In this document: positions 16,107-23,004 of the stretch, piece by piece
Layout: every line of letters begins with the position of its first letter
How positions within the stretch are numbered: position 1 is the first letter of the stretch
Assembly: GCF_019904175.1 (NCBI RefSeq)
Contig: NZ_CP061913.1
Span: 10,540,001-10,604,000 of the forward strand
Direction: 5' to 3'
Origin: Dactylosporangium vinaceum
GTDB lineage: Bacteria; Actinomycetota; Actinomycetes; Mycobacteriales; Micromonosporaceae
Length of the DNA stretch: 64,000 nt
Made by a program: the position numbers and the translations under genes
The notes under the pieces: generated by a model
Database searches by the model: none
The model's input: the letters and a program-made list of their open reading frames with translations, nothing else
Told to the model about the DNA's origin: nothing

Positions 16107-18806
16107 TCAGCCTGCGCCGATTGCCGTGAACGCGCAGGCCGTGGCCGTGGCCAGTGGGTCTTCCGCCGCTTCCGCGCGCATCGCCGACAGGGCGGCGGCG
16201 GTGGTCAGGCCGTGGCGGAGCCCGCGGTGCAGGGTCTGCATGAGGTCGGCGGTCGCCTCGTCGTCGACGGGTACCACGCTGGCGATGATCGCGGCGGTAC
16301 CGAGCGGCAGCAGCGCGGCTGCCAGCCCGAGCAGCTCGTCGGCGCCGGACGGGGCGAGGCGGGCCGAGTCGCAGCTGGACAGCACCAGCCGGTAGGGCGC
16401 CGTGCGCAGCCGCTCGAAGTCGTGCACGGTCATCGGCCCGTCGTGCATGTGCAGCGCCGAGAACAGCGGGCTGTCGGCGCGGAACTTTCCGTGCGCCGCG
16501 ACGTGGGCGAGCCAGCTCCCGTCAAGCGCTTCGAGGGTGCCGGCGGCCGTCGCCCGCGGGCCGTCCAGCACCGTCGGCTGCTCGTACAGCTTCGCGATCG
16601 CCGCCACTTCCAGCGGGCCGCCGGCGAGGCCCGGGCCGGCCACCAGTACCACATCACGGGTTGTCGGCTCTTGCAGCGAGCGCGACCGCAGCCACGCCCG
16701 GGCCGACGGGGCCACGCAGAACGCGAGCGGGCGCAGGGCCGGCAGCAGTGCCCACGGAAGGCCGTGCATCCACGCCGGCGGCACGAGCACGACCGGTCCC
16801 CCGGTCAGGCCGGTTGCCGCGCCGCCGAGCAGGAGCTCCTGCAGCCGTGCACCGCTCGCGTCGAGCGCGGCCATTGTCGCTCGGGCGCGCGGCCGGTCGG
16901 CGCCGAACGCGAGCCGCTGCAGGGCGGCGCGGGCGAACTCCAGCTCGGCGGCGACCTCGGCTCTCGCACCGGCCGGATGCCGGCGGACCCGGCCGTCCGC
17001 GCACTCCAGGACGTGCACCTGGCCCTCGATGTCGGCGAGCTCCAGCAGCCGCGCCGGGCCCAGGGCGGCCAGCAGCGCCGGCACGACGGGGCGCAGCTGC
17101 ACGAGGTCGCCCCAGTCGCCGGGCCGCTGCAACGACCTGGCGCGGATACGGCGCTCGAGCGCGAGTTGGGCGCGTCGCAGGTGCGGTGCCGCCCGGCCGG
17201 CCGTCTGCGCCTCGGTCAGTCTCGCCGTGACGCCCCGATACCGCACCAGCTCCGCCCGCATGCCCCGGTCGGCGCCGGCCCGCGCGGGCGGGACCGCGAG
17301 GGCTATCGACCGCCATCGCTCGCACCACTCCAGCAGCCGCCGGGCGCCGCCGGCCCGCAGACCGGTCCGCAAGGCGGTTGCGGCCAGCTCGGCCCCGCGG
17401 GTGGTGGACTGGGCCCGCAGCTCCGAGCCGCCGAGGCTGCTCTGGTGCCGCCGCAGCACGTCGAGCCCGCGCCGGCACGCCGCAAGCGTCCGCCGCGGAT
17501 CGCCCGCCGCCTCCCACCGCAGCGCCTCGGCCAGCCACCCGGTCACCCGGCTCAGGGCCGCGCCCCGTCCCCGTTCCCGGGCCGCCGCGGCCAGGTGCCG
17601 GTCGGCCACGGCGGCGCGGCCGAGCGCGAGGGCGGCCCGGCCGGCGAGGAGGTGGGCCGGGCCGGCCTCGGGCGAGTCGAGCGCCTCCAGCCGCGTCGCC
17701 ACCGCGGCGGCCTGGCGCATGAGGGCGGGCGTGAACGATCGGCTCTGGAGCAGTACCAATCGGGAGTGAAAAAGCCACCAGTCGCGCCGCTGAGCCTGGA
17801 AGAGGCGGCTCGCCGCGGTGGCCAGGGACCCTGCGGTGACCGGATCGGCCGCGGCCAGGGCGGCGCGCCCGGCCATGAGCAGCAGCTCGGCCTTGCGGGT
17901 GGCCTGGCCGCGGAGGGTCTCCAGCTCGCGCACCCCGGCGGCGGCGACCTCCAGGGCTTCGCGGGCCAGCCCGGCGGTCAGCAGCACCGCGCACCTGTCG
18001 ATCGTGAGGTCGGGCGCCGGTGTGCCCAGGCGGCGGTAGGCCCGCGCGGCCGCGTCGAGGTGGGCGAGCGCGGCCGGGAGGTCACCGGCGCGGAAGGCCA
18101 CCAGGCCGCGGTTGTGCACGGCCACCGCCACGTCGTGGGCCTGGTCGGTGGTGGCGAACAGCCGCTCGGCCAGGCCGAGGTCGTCCGCGGCGCCGGCGGC
18201 CGCGCCCTGGGCGAGGCGGAGCAGGGCGCGCAGGGTCAGGGCGCGGGCGGTCCAGATCGGGTCGCCGGCCCGGCGCAGCACCGGCAGGGCGCGGCGCAGG
18301 TCGTCGAGCGCGGCGGCCGGGCGGCCGAGCACCCAGAGGACGCGGGCGCGCCGGAACCGGACCCGGGCCGCCTCCGCGCCCCGGGCCAGGTGGACGGCCC
18401 GGTCGAGGCGGGCCAGGCCGGCCCGGGTCCGGCCGGCGTGGATCAGCGCGACGCCGTACGCCGCGAGCGCATCGGCCTCCCGCTCGGCGGACCCGGCCGC
18501 GCGGGCCAGGCGTACGGCCAGCAGCAGCCGGCCGACAGCGGCCGAGGCGTCGCCGAAGTCGCGCTCGACCAGGCCGATCACCTGGTGGGCGATCGAGGCG
18601 TCGAGCGGCGCCGGGTCGCCCGCCAGCACCCGCCGGGCGCCGGCCACCGCCTCGCGCGGGCGCGCGAAAACCATCGGCAGCAGCGCGGCCGTTCCAGCGG
18701 CATCGGACGAGCGCGGGCGCGGGCGCGTGAAGACCGTCGGCGGTGAAGCGGCCGGAATGGCGGCGCGGTCCGCGACATCGGACGAGCGCCTGATGCGATC
18801 CGGCAT
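16107..18806 (-). CDS. TPR-CHAT caspase-like protease
   Basis: 899 residues if started at the ATG at 18806; an in-frame ATG at 18674 (MVFARPREAVAGA) is an alternative because the first 44 residues are low-complexity and include a duplicated segment. Most of the protein is TPR-type helical repeat (residues about 60-520). The C-terminus is a CHAT domain with the catalytic pair His772 (HVAAHGKF) and Cys812 (LVLSSCDSARL), preceded by VVLVAGPGLAGGPLEVAAI and followed by GTAAIIASVVPVDDEAT. CHAT proteases are separase/caspase relatives, usually held inactive until a sensor triggers them. No signal peptide, so cytosolic. It is divergent (82 nt) from a cytosolic subtilisin, ECF sigma and small-protein operon, which suggests a joint signalling or conflict role. 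Both catalytic residues are intact. Confidence 0.87.
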   Translation of the reverse strand: MPDRIRRSSDVADRAAIPAASPPTVFTRPRPRSSDAAGTAALLPMVFARPREAVAGARRVLAGDPAPLDASIAHQVIGLVERDFGDASAAVGRLLLAVRLARAAGSAEREADALAAYGVALIHAGRTRAGLARLDRAVHLARGAEAARVRFRRARVLWVLGRPAAALDDLRRALPVLRRAGDPIWTARALTLRALLRLAQGAAAGAADDLGLAERLFATTDQAHDVAVAVHNRGLVAFRAGDLPAALAHLDAAARAYRRLGTPAPDLTIDRCAVLLTAGLAREALEVAAAGVRELETLRGQATRKAELLLMAGRAALAAADPVTAGSLATAASRLFQAQRRDWWLFHSRLVLLQSRSFTPALMRQAAAVATRLEALDSPEAGPAHLLAGRAALALGRAAVADRHLAAAARERGRGAALSRVTGWLAEALRWEAAGDPRRTLAACRRGLDVLRRHQSSLGGSELRAQSTTRGAELAATALRTGLRAGGARRLLEWCERWRSIALAVPPARAGADRGMRAELVRYRGVTARLTEAQTAGRAAPHLRRAQLALERRIRARSLQRPGDWGDLVQLRPVVPALLAALGPARLLELADIEGQVHVLECADGRVRRHPAGARAEVAAELEFARAALQRLAFGADRPRARATMAALDASGARLQELLLGGAATGLTGGPVVLVPPAWMHGLPWALLPALRPLAFCVAPSARAWLRSRSLQEPTTRDVVLVAGPGLAGGPLEVAAIAKLYEQPTVLDGPRATAAGTLEALDGSWLAHVAAHGKFRADSPLFSALHMHDGPMTVHDFERLRTAPYRLVLSSCDSARLAPSGADELLGLAAALLPLGTAAIIASVVPVDDEATADLMQTLHRGLRHGLTTAAALSAMRAEAAEDPLATATACAFTAIGAG

Positions 18807-18888
18807 TCGCCGATGCTAAAGCTAGGAGCGCACGGCGTGTATCAGGCGGACACCCGAACCATCACCTCTGCACTCTCGAGAAGGGCTG

Positions 18889-20226
18889 ATGATGGTACGT
18901 CCCTTGCACGATCCGCAACAGAGGTTCTGGGAACAGGTCGAGGGCATCCGCTCGCACTTCGGACCGGCCGCCGTCGGGCCGCCGGAAGCCGAGGACGACC
19001 GCACGGCGACGCCGCGGTACCTCGTCGAGCCCGGCTTCGTCCTCGTCCGCGGGACCGACGACGCCGCCGCGCGGTCGCGGCTGAACGCGCGCACCGACGT
19101 GGCGACCCAGACCGCGCACGGCATCATGCGCGTCCCGATCAACGGCGAGGTCCTGGCCGCCCGCGCGGCCGACGTCTCGCCCAACCACCTGGTGACGATC
19201 ACCCCGGTGAACAGCTGCCCGGCCGACGAGCCCAGTCTCCCGGCGCGCGGACGCGGTGGACCGGCCCCGGCGCTGACGCCGCCCGTGCACCCGGACCCCG
19301 AGGCCGGCCGCGGCGTCGACGTGCTCGTCATCGACACCGGCCTGGTGCCGCAGTTCGAGGAGTTCACACAGGTCGCCGACGTCGAGGGCGGTCCGCGGGT
19401 CGCCCTGACGGAGCCCGGCGTGATCTCGCAGTACTACGGCCACGGCACCTTCATCGCGGGCGTCCTGCGCAACGTCGCGCCGGGCGTGAACCTGACGGTG
19501 TCGAACGCGCTGCGCAACGCGGGCACGATAAGCGAGTACTGCCTCGGCCAGGTGCTCCTCGACGAGCTGCCCGCCGACGGGCCGTGGCCGGCGATCATCA
19601 GCCTCTCCGCGGGCGCGCCCACCGTCGACGAGCGGCCGCTCTTCGGGCTGGAGGAGTTCGTGCGGCGGCTCGTGGACGAGCATCCGGAGACGGTGCTCGT
19701 CGCCGCGGCCGGGAACGACGGTGAGCCGCATCAGCCGTTCTGGCCGGCCGCACTGGCACCGCAGTACGCCGAGTCGCGGGCCATCGTGGCCGTCGGCGCG
19801 CTCCGCGAGGACGAGGCGGGCCGGGCCTGCTTCAGCAACTGCGGCGAGTGGGTCACCGTGTATGCGCCGGGCGAGCGGCTCACCAACATCTTCGCCACCG
19901 GGCGCTACAAGAACGTGCACGAGCGCACCCGCGACTGCCGCTATCACATCGGCTACGACCCGCTGTACCCGCACTGCACCTGTGTCACCGCGGGCGAGCA
20001 GGGCGACGAGCTGCACTTCCACGGGTACGCGCGCTGGAGCGGGACCTCGTTCGCCACCCCGATCGTGGCCGGGCGCATCGCCCGCTGCATGAACCTCGAC
20101 GGGCAGAAGCGCACGTCGCGGGAGGCCGCGCAGTATCTGCTCAGCCGGCGGACCCACACGATCCGCGACCGCGCCGACGGTCTGCCGCTGCCGGTGCTGT
20201 TCGACGAGGACCGCCCGCAACCCTGA
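18889..20226 (+). CDS. Intracellular S8 (subtilisin-like) serine protease
   Basis: 445 residues, preceded by GAAGGG; a second ATG lies one codon later. The subtilase tetrad is complete: Asp149 (VLVIDTG), His185 (GHGTFIAG), Asn276 (AAAGND) and Ser387 (GTSFATP). There is no signal peptide, membrane segment or wall-binding domain, unlike mycosins, so it should act in the cytosol. Residues 1-140 form an N-terminal domain that could be a pro-domain or partner-binding region. An insert of about 45 residues between N276 and S387 is Cys/His-rich (CFSNC, DCRYHIGYDPLYPHCTC), unusual for the family and able to bind metal or form a redox switch. First gene of the plus-strand operon opposite the CHAT protease; an ECF sigma gene follows after 26 nt. 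Confidence 0.9.
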   Translation: MMVRPLHDPQQRFWEQVEGIRSHFGPAAVGPPEAEDDRTATPRYLVEPGFVLVRGTDDAAARSRLNARTDVATQTAHGIMRVPINGEVLAARAADVSPNHLVTITPVNSCPADEPSLPARGRGGPAPALTPPVHPDPEAGRGVDVLVIDTGLVPQFEEFTQVADVEGGPRVALTEPGVISQYYGHGTFIAGVLRNVAPGVNLTVSNALRNAGTISEYCLGQVLLDELPADGPWPAIISLSAGAPTVDERPLFGLEEFVRRLVDEHPETVLVAAAGNDGEPHQPFWPAALAPQYAESRAIVAVGALREDEAGRACFSNCGEWVTVYAPGERLTNIFATGRYKNVHERTRDCRYHIGYDPLYPHCTCVTAGEQGDELHFHGYARWSGTSFATPIVAGRIARCMNLDGQKRTSREAAQYLLSRRTHTIRDRADGLPLPVLFDEDRPQP

Positions 20227-20252
20227 ACCGACAGACGATTGGACGGGCGACG

Positions 20253-20810
20253 ATGGAGGACACCGGCGCGTTGGTGACCGCCGCCGCGGGCGGGGACCGC
20301 ACGGCCTGGGCCGCGCTCGTCGAGCGGTTCGGCCGGCTGGTCTGGGCGGTCGCCCGGTCCCATCAACTGGGGCAGGCCGATGCCGAGGAGGTGTACCAGA
20401 TGACGTGGCTGCGTCTCACGGAGCACATCGACCGGCTCAAGCAGCCCGAGCGGGTCGCGGCCTGGCTGGCCACGACCGCCCGCAACGAGTCGCTGATGGT
20501 GATCCGGGCCGGCGGCCGCGTGACGGTGACCAGCGACCCGTGGCTCCTCGACCGCGGCAGCGAGGACGGCTCCCCCGAGCGGGCTGTCCTCGCGGCCGAG
20601 CAGGCGGCCGACGACGAGCTGCTCCTGGAGCGCATGTGGGCCGCGTTCCGCCGCCTGCCCGACCGCTGCCAGCAGCTGCTGCGCCTGCTCGTCACCGCGC
20701 CCCGCCCCAGCTACGCCGAGATCGCCGAGCTGCTGGGGATCCCGATCGGCAGCATCGGCCCCAACCGGGCCCGCTGCCTGGACCGTCTGCGCACGCAGGT
20801 GGCCGGCTGA
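20253..20810 (+). CDS. ECF-type RNA polymerase sigma factor
   Basis: 185 residues from the ATG at 20253 (GGACGGG upstream). Region 2 spans about residues 10-80 (WAALVERFGRLVWAVARSHQLGQADAEEVYQMTWLRL, with the DAEEVYQ-TW core) and region 4 about 120-178 (LPDRCQQLLRLLV ... SYAEIAELLGIPIGSIGPNRARCLDRLR). The short size and lack of region 3 mark an ECF sigma factor. It follows the S8 protease and overlaps the next gene by one base (TGATG). No transmembrane anti-sigma gene is nearby, so control is more likely by the overlapping small protein or by proteolysis. Targets unknown; this operon is the obvious candidate. Confidence 0.9.
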   Translation: MEDTGALVTAAAGGDRTAWAALVERFGRLVWAVARSHQLGQADAEEVYQMTWLRLTEHIDRLKQPERVAAWLATTARNESLMVIRAGGRVTVTSDPWLLDRGSEDGSPERAVLAAEQAADDELLLERMWAAFRRLPDRCQQLLRLLVTAPRPSYAEIAELLGIPIGSIGPNRARCLDRLRTQVAG

Positions 20811-21229
20811 TGGGCGACCTGGAGGACGACCTGGAGCGGGCTCTGGACCGATTTGATCCAGTACCGCCACACCTCGCACCCGCAGCCATAGCCGCCTTCG
20901 ACCGCCGCGTCGACGCCGAGCTGGCCCGCCTGGTCTTCGACTCCCTGACGGCGACGGGTGCGCGCGCGTCCGGCGGCCCGCGGCTGCTCACGTTCGAGGC
21001 CGGCCCGCTGACGATCGACGTCGAGGTGTCCCCAGGCCGCCGCCTGGTGGTGCGGGTGGAGCCGGGCGGGCCGGTGGAGTACACGCTGGAGGTCGGCACC
21101 GTCCGCGTCACCGGAACCTCGGACGCGCTCGGCCGGTTTGCGGTGACAGTGCCCGCACCCGGCCCGTTCCGGCTCAACTGTCGGCTGTCCGACGCCGATC
21201 CCGTTGTCACGCAATGGATTTCCGCCTGA
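20810..21229 (+). CDS. 139-aa protein coupled to the ECF sigma gene
   Basis: The ATG overlaps the sigma-factor TGA by one base. The first about 55 residues are acidic/helical (MGDLEDDLERALDRFDPVPPHLAPAAIAAFDRRVDAELARLVFDS) and the remainder is beta-rich (LLTFEAGPLTIDVEV, RLVVRVEPGGPVEYTLEVG, GRFAVTVPAPGPFRLNCRL), like a small carboxypeptidase-regulatory or transthyretin-type sandwich. No signal peptide or membrane helix. I do not recognise a named family. Position right after an ECF gene is where soluble anti-sigma factors are found, and the helical N-terminus could bind the sigma factor. As the operon starts with a protease, it may be a protease target. Function is inference only. Confidence 0.72.
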   Translation: MGDLEDDLERALDRFDPVPPHLAPAAIAAFDRRVDAELARLVFDSLTATGARASGGPRLLTFEAGPLTIDVEVSPGRRLVVRVEPGGPVEYTLEVGTVRVTGTSDALGRFAVTVPAPGPFRLNCRLSDADPVVTQWISA

Positions 21230-21268
21230 CCGCCCGTATCAACGGACCGCCCCGCGCATCTGCAAGGC

Positions 21269-21427
21269 ATGACCGAACCCACCGAGTTTGCGGCCGATGA
21301 GACCGCACCGCGCGACAGCCAGCCCGTGATCGCCGACTTCCACGGCGAGCCGGACCCCAACTCCGAGCAGCTGCTCCAGGCCCTCGTGGCCACCGCCGGC
21401 TTCCGCCCCGCGGCGCCGGGGGTGTGA
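21269..21427 (+). CDS. 52-aa acidic peptide of the protease-sigma operon
   Basis: A short open frame of 53 codons with typical third-position GC, ending three bases before the start of the next gene, with a weak AAGG upstream. The product is acidic and polar at the N-terminus (MTEPTEFAADETAPRD) and has one predicted helix near the C-terminus (NSEQLLQALVATAGF). No Cys, signal or membrane segment. Size and place, in an operon with a cytosolic protease, fit a small regulator, a substrate, or a precursor peptide. I cannot assign it to a family. Confidence 0.5.
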   Translation: MTEPTEFAADETAPRDSQPVIADFHGEPDPNSEQLLQALVATAGFRPAAPGV

Positions 21428-21430
21428 GCC

Positions 21431-22159
21431 ATGAGCAGCAACGCCCCGGGCCTCACCCAGCTCAAGCAGTTCGCCGACGGCCAGATCGGCAAGGAGCACT
21501 TCCTCGGCATCGTCGGGGACGTCAACCACCGGTCGGGGTACCACCTCGGCCCGGACCGCATCGTCGACGGCGACGACTACTCGATGCGCTCCGCCCGCGA
21601 CAAGCAGGGCGCGCGCCGATTCCCGACCGCGGCCTGCGCCTATGACATGGGCATGGGCTGGTCCGCCTCCCGGGCCTGGCTGGCCTGGCTCGTCAACGAG
21701 TGCCGCAACGGCGCGTTCCCCCAGGTCCGCGAGATCATCGGGTCCCTGGACGGCGTGCACAAGCAGTACTTCTCCGGCCTGCGCGGCTTCCAGACCGAGC
21801 ACTACAGCGGCGACAACCACGTCGACCACACCCACATCAGCGTGTTCCGCGACACCGCGGACACCGACCACAGCCCGCTTCTGCGCGGCTTCTTCAGCCG
21901 GCCGTTCACGGTGGACGCGCCGGCCTTCCCGGGCCGCCGCCTGCGGTTCAAGGAGGGCGAGCCGCGCATGCGCGGCGAGGACGTCCGCCTGTGGCAGACC
22001 CGCATGATCGCCCTGGGATTCACCCTGGAGGCGGACGGCATCTACGGCCCGATCTCCCGCTCCGTGGCCGTCACGTTCCAGCAGCAGCACGGCCTGGACG
22101 CCGACGGCATCGTCGGACCCATCACCTGGCATGCCTCATTTGCCAAAACCATCAATTGA
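21431..22159 (+). CDS. M15-like / peptidoglycan-binding protein without signal peptide
   Basis: 242 residues. Residues about 1-165 contain a pattern seen in M15-type (VanY/endolysin-like) metallopeptidases: GDVNHRSGYHLGPDRI, DDYSMRSARD and EHYSGDNHVDHTHISVF, giving several His/Asp metal-ligand candidates. Residues about 175-238 are a PG_binding_1 domain (RMRGEDVRLWQTRMIALGF ... ADGIYGPISRSVAVTFQQQHGL ... DGIVGPITW). There is no signal peptide, so, like phage endolysins, it would need a holin, lysis or an unusual route to reach its substrate. It is the last gene of the S8/ECF operon, before a terminator. A lytic effector is a reasonable inference; a purely binding role cannot be excluded. Confidence 0.72.
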   Translation: MSSNAPGLTQLKQFADGQIGKEHFLGIVGDVNHRSGYHLGPDRIVDGDDYSMRSARDKQGARRFPTAACAYDMGMGWSASRAWLAWLVNECRNGAFPQVREIIGSLDGVHKQYFSGLRGFQTEHYSGDNHVDHTHISVFRDTADTDHSPLLRGFFSRPFTVDAPAFPGRRLRFKEGEPRMRGEDVRLWQTRMIALGFTLEADGIYGPISRSVAVTFQQQHGLDADGIVGPITWHASFAKTIN

Positions 22160-22167
22160 GTTGTACG

Positions 22168-22223
22168 GCTCCGGCGGCGACAAGGATCGAAGCGATCACA
22201 TTGATTTTTGTCACCGCCGGAGC
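22168..22223 (+). terminator. Long hairpin terminator of the S8/ECF operon
   Basis: Arms of 16 nt (22168-22183 and 22208-22223, starting GCTCCGGCGG and ending CCGCCGGAGC) with a single mismatch, and a 24-nt loop that holds its own small GATCG/CGATC hairpin. It begins 9 nt after the stop codon. Confidence 0.7.
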
Positions 22224-22299
22224 GGGTCACGATCCGTGACGTTCTATGGGTGAATGGTGCCGGCACGGGGGCAGCCACCACCAGGGGGGATCATCCGTG

Positions 22300-22938
22300 A
22301 TGCGCACTTCGATCAGACAATGGGTAGGCCGCCACCGAGTGGCCACCGCCGTCCTGGCCGCCGCCGCCTTGGCCGCCGTGGGCACCGGCACCGCCTCCGC
22401 GGCCACCGCAACCGACGCGGCGACAACCATTGACGCCACGTCCGGCAGCCACTTCCGCCTGCCCGCCGGCGCCCCGACCCCGGGCGAGGGCTACCGCATC
22501 GGCGCCGCCTACCGCGTGACGACGGGCACCCAGACGTACGCCTGCACCACCAACACCGACGGCACGACCACGTGGGCCACCAAGTCGACGCCGGAGGCGA
22601 CCCTCCAGCGCTACGGCCGCCCGCCGACGACGATCCACCACTACGCCGGCCCTCGCTGGGAGTCCAACCGCGACCACTCCATCGTCGTGGGCGCCGTGGA
22701 CCAGACAGTCCCGAAGACGGGCACCATCGCCTGGCTCCTGCTCCACGTCGCCGCCCACGAGAACACCACCCCGGGCGAGCTGAACCGGGTCCAGTTCATC
22801 AGCCGCGTCAACACAACAGGCGGCGTAGGCCCGACCGGCCCCTGCACCCCCGGCACCGACACCCCGGTCTCGGTCCCGTACACCGCGGACTACGTCTTCT
22901 GGATCTCCTGCAAGCCCGTCGCCCGCGCCCTCGACTGA
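22300..22938 (+). CDS. Secreted DUF3455 protein
   Basis: 212 residues from the ATG at 22300 (a GTG immediately before it is equally possible; GGGGGGA upstream). Signal peptide to about residue 38 (cleavage near TASA-ATA). The mature domain has the DUF3455 pattern: LPAGAPTPGEGYRIGAAYRVTTGTQTYACT, TWATKSTPEATLQRYG, IHHYAGPRWESN and SIVVGAVDQ, and a late Cys pair. The family is found in extracytoplasmic proteins of fungi and bacteria and has no defined enzymatic role. It sits between two terminators, so it is a single-gene unit. Confidence 0.85.
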   Translation: MRTSIRQWVGRHRVATAVLAAAALAAVGTGTASAATATDAATTIDATSGSHFRLPAGAPTPGEGYRIGAAYRVTTGTQTYACTTNTDGTTTWATKSTPEATLQRYGRPPTTIHHYAGPRWESNRDHSIVVGAVDQTVPKTGTIAWLLLHVAAHENTTPGELNRVQFISRVNTTGGVGPTGPCTPGTDTPVSVPYTADYVFWISCKPVARALD

Positions 22939-22950
22939 CCACTCACGCGA

Positions 22951-22985
22951 GCGGGCGGTGCCCACCACGGAGGGGCACCGCCCGC
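22951..22985. terminator. Bidirectional hairpin terminator
   Basis: Perfect 13-bp arms GCGGGCGGTGCCC / GGGCACCGCCCGC with a 9-nt loop between the convergent DUF3455 and DUF262 genes. Confidence 0.7.
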
Positions 22986-23004
22986 CGCGCGGCCCAGCTT
23001 GGAA

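Noticed and set aside
16212-18746. Plus-strand open frame of 844 codons
   Set aside because: Antisense shadow of the TPR-CHAT gene, which has intact catalytic motifs on the minus strand.
19848-20252. N-terminal extension of the ECF sigma factor
   Set aside because: It overlaps the S8 protease in another frame; the ATG at 20253 gives a normal ECF length.
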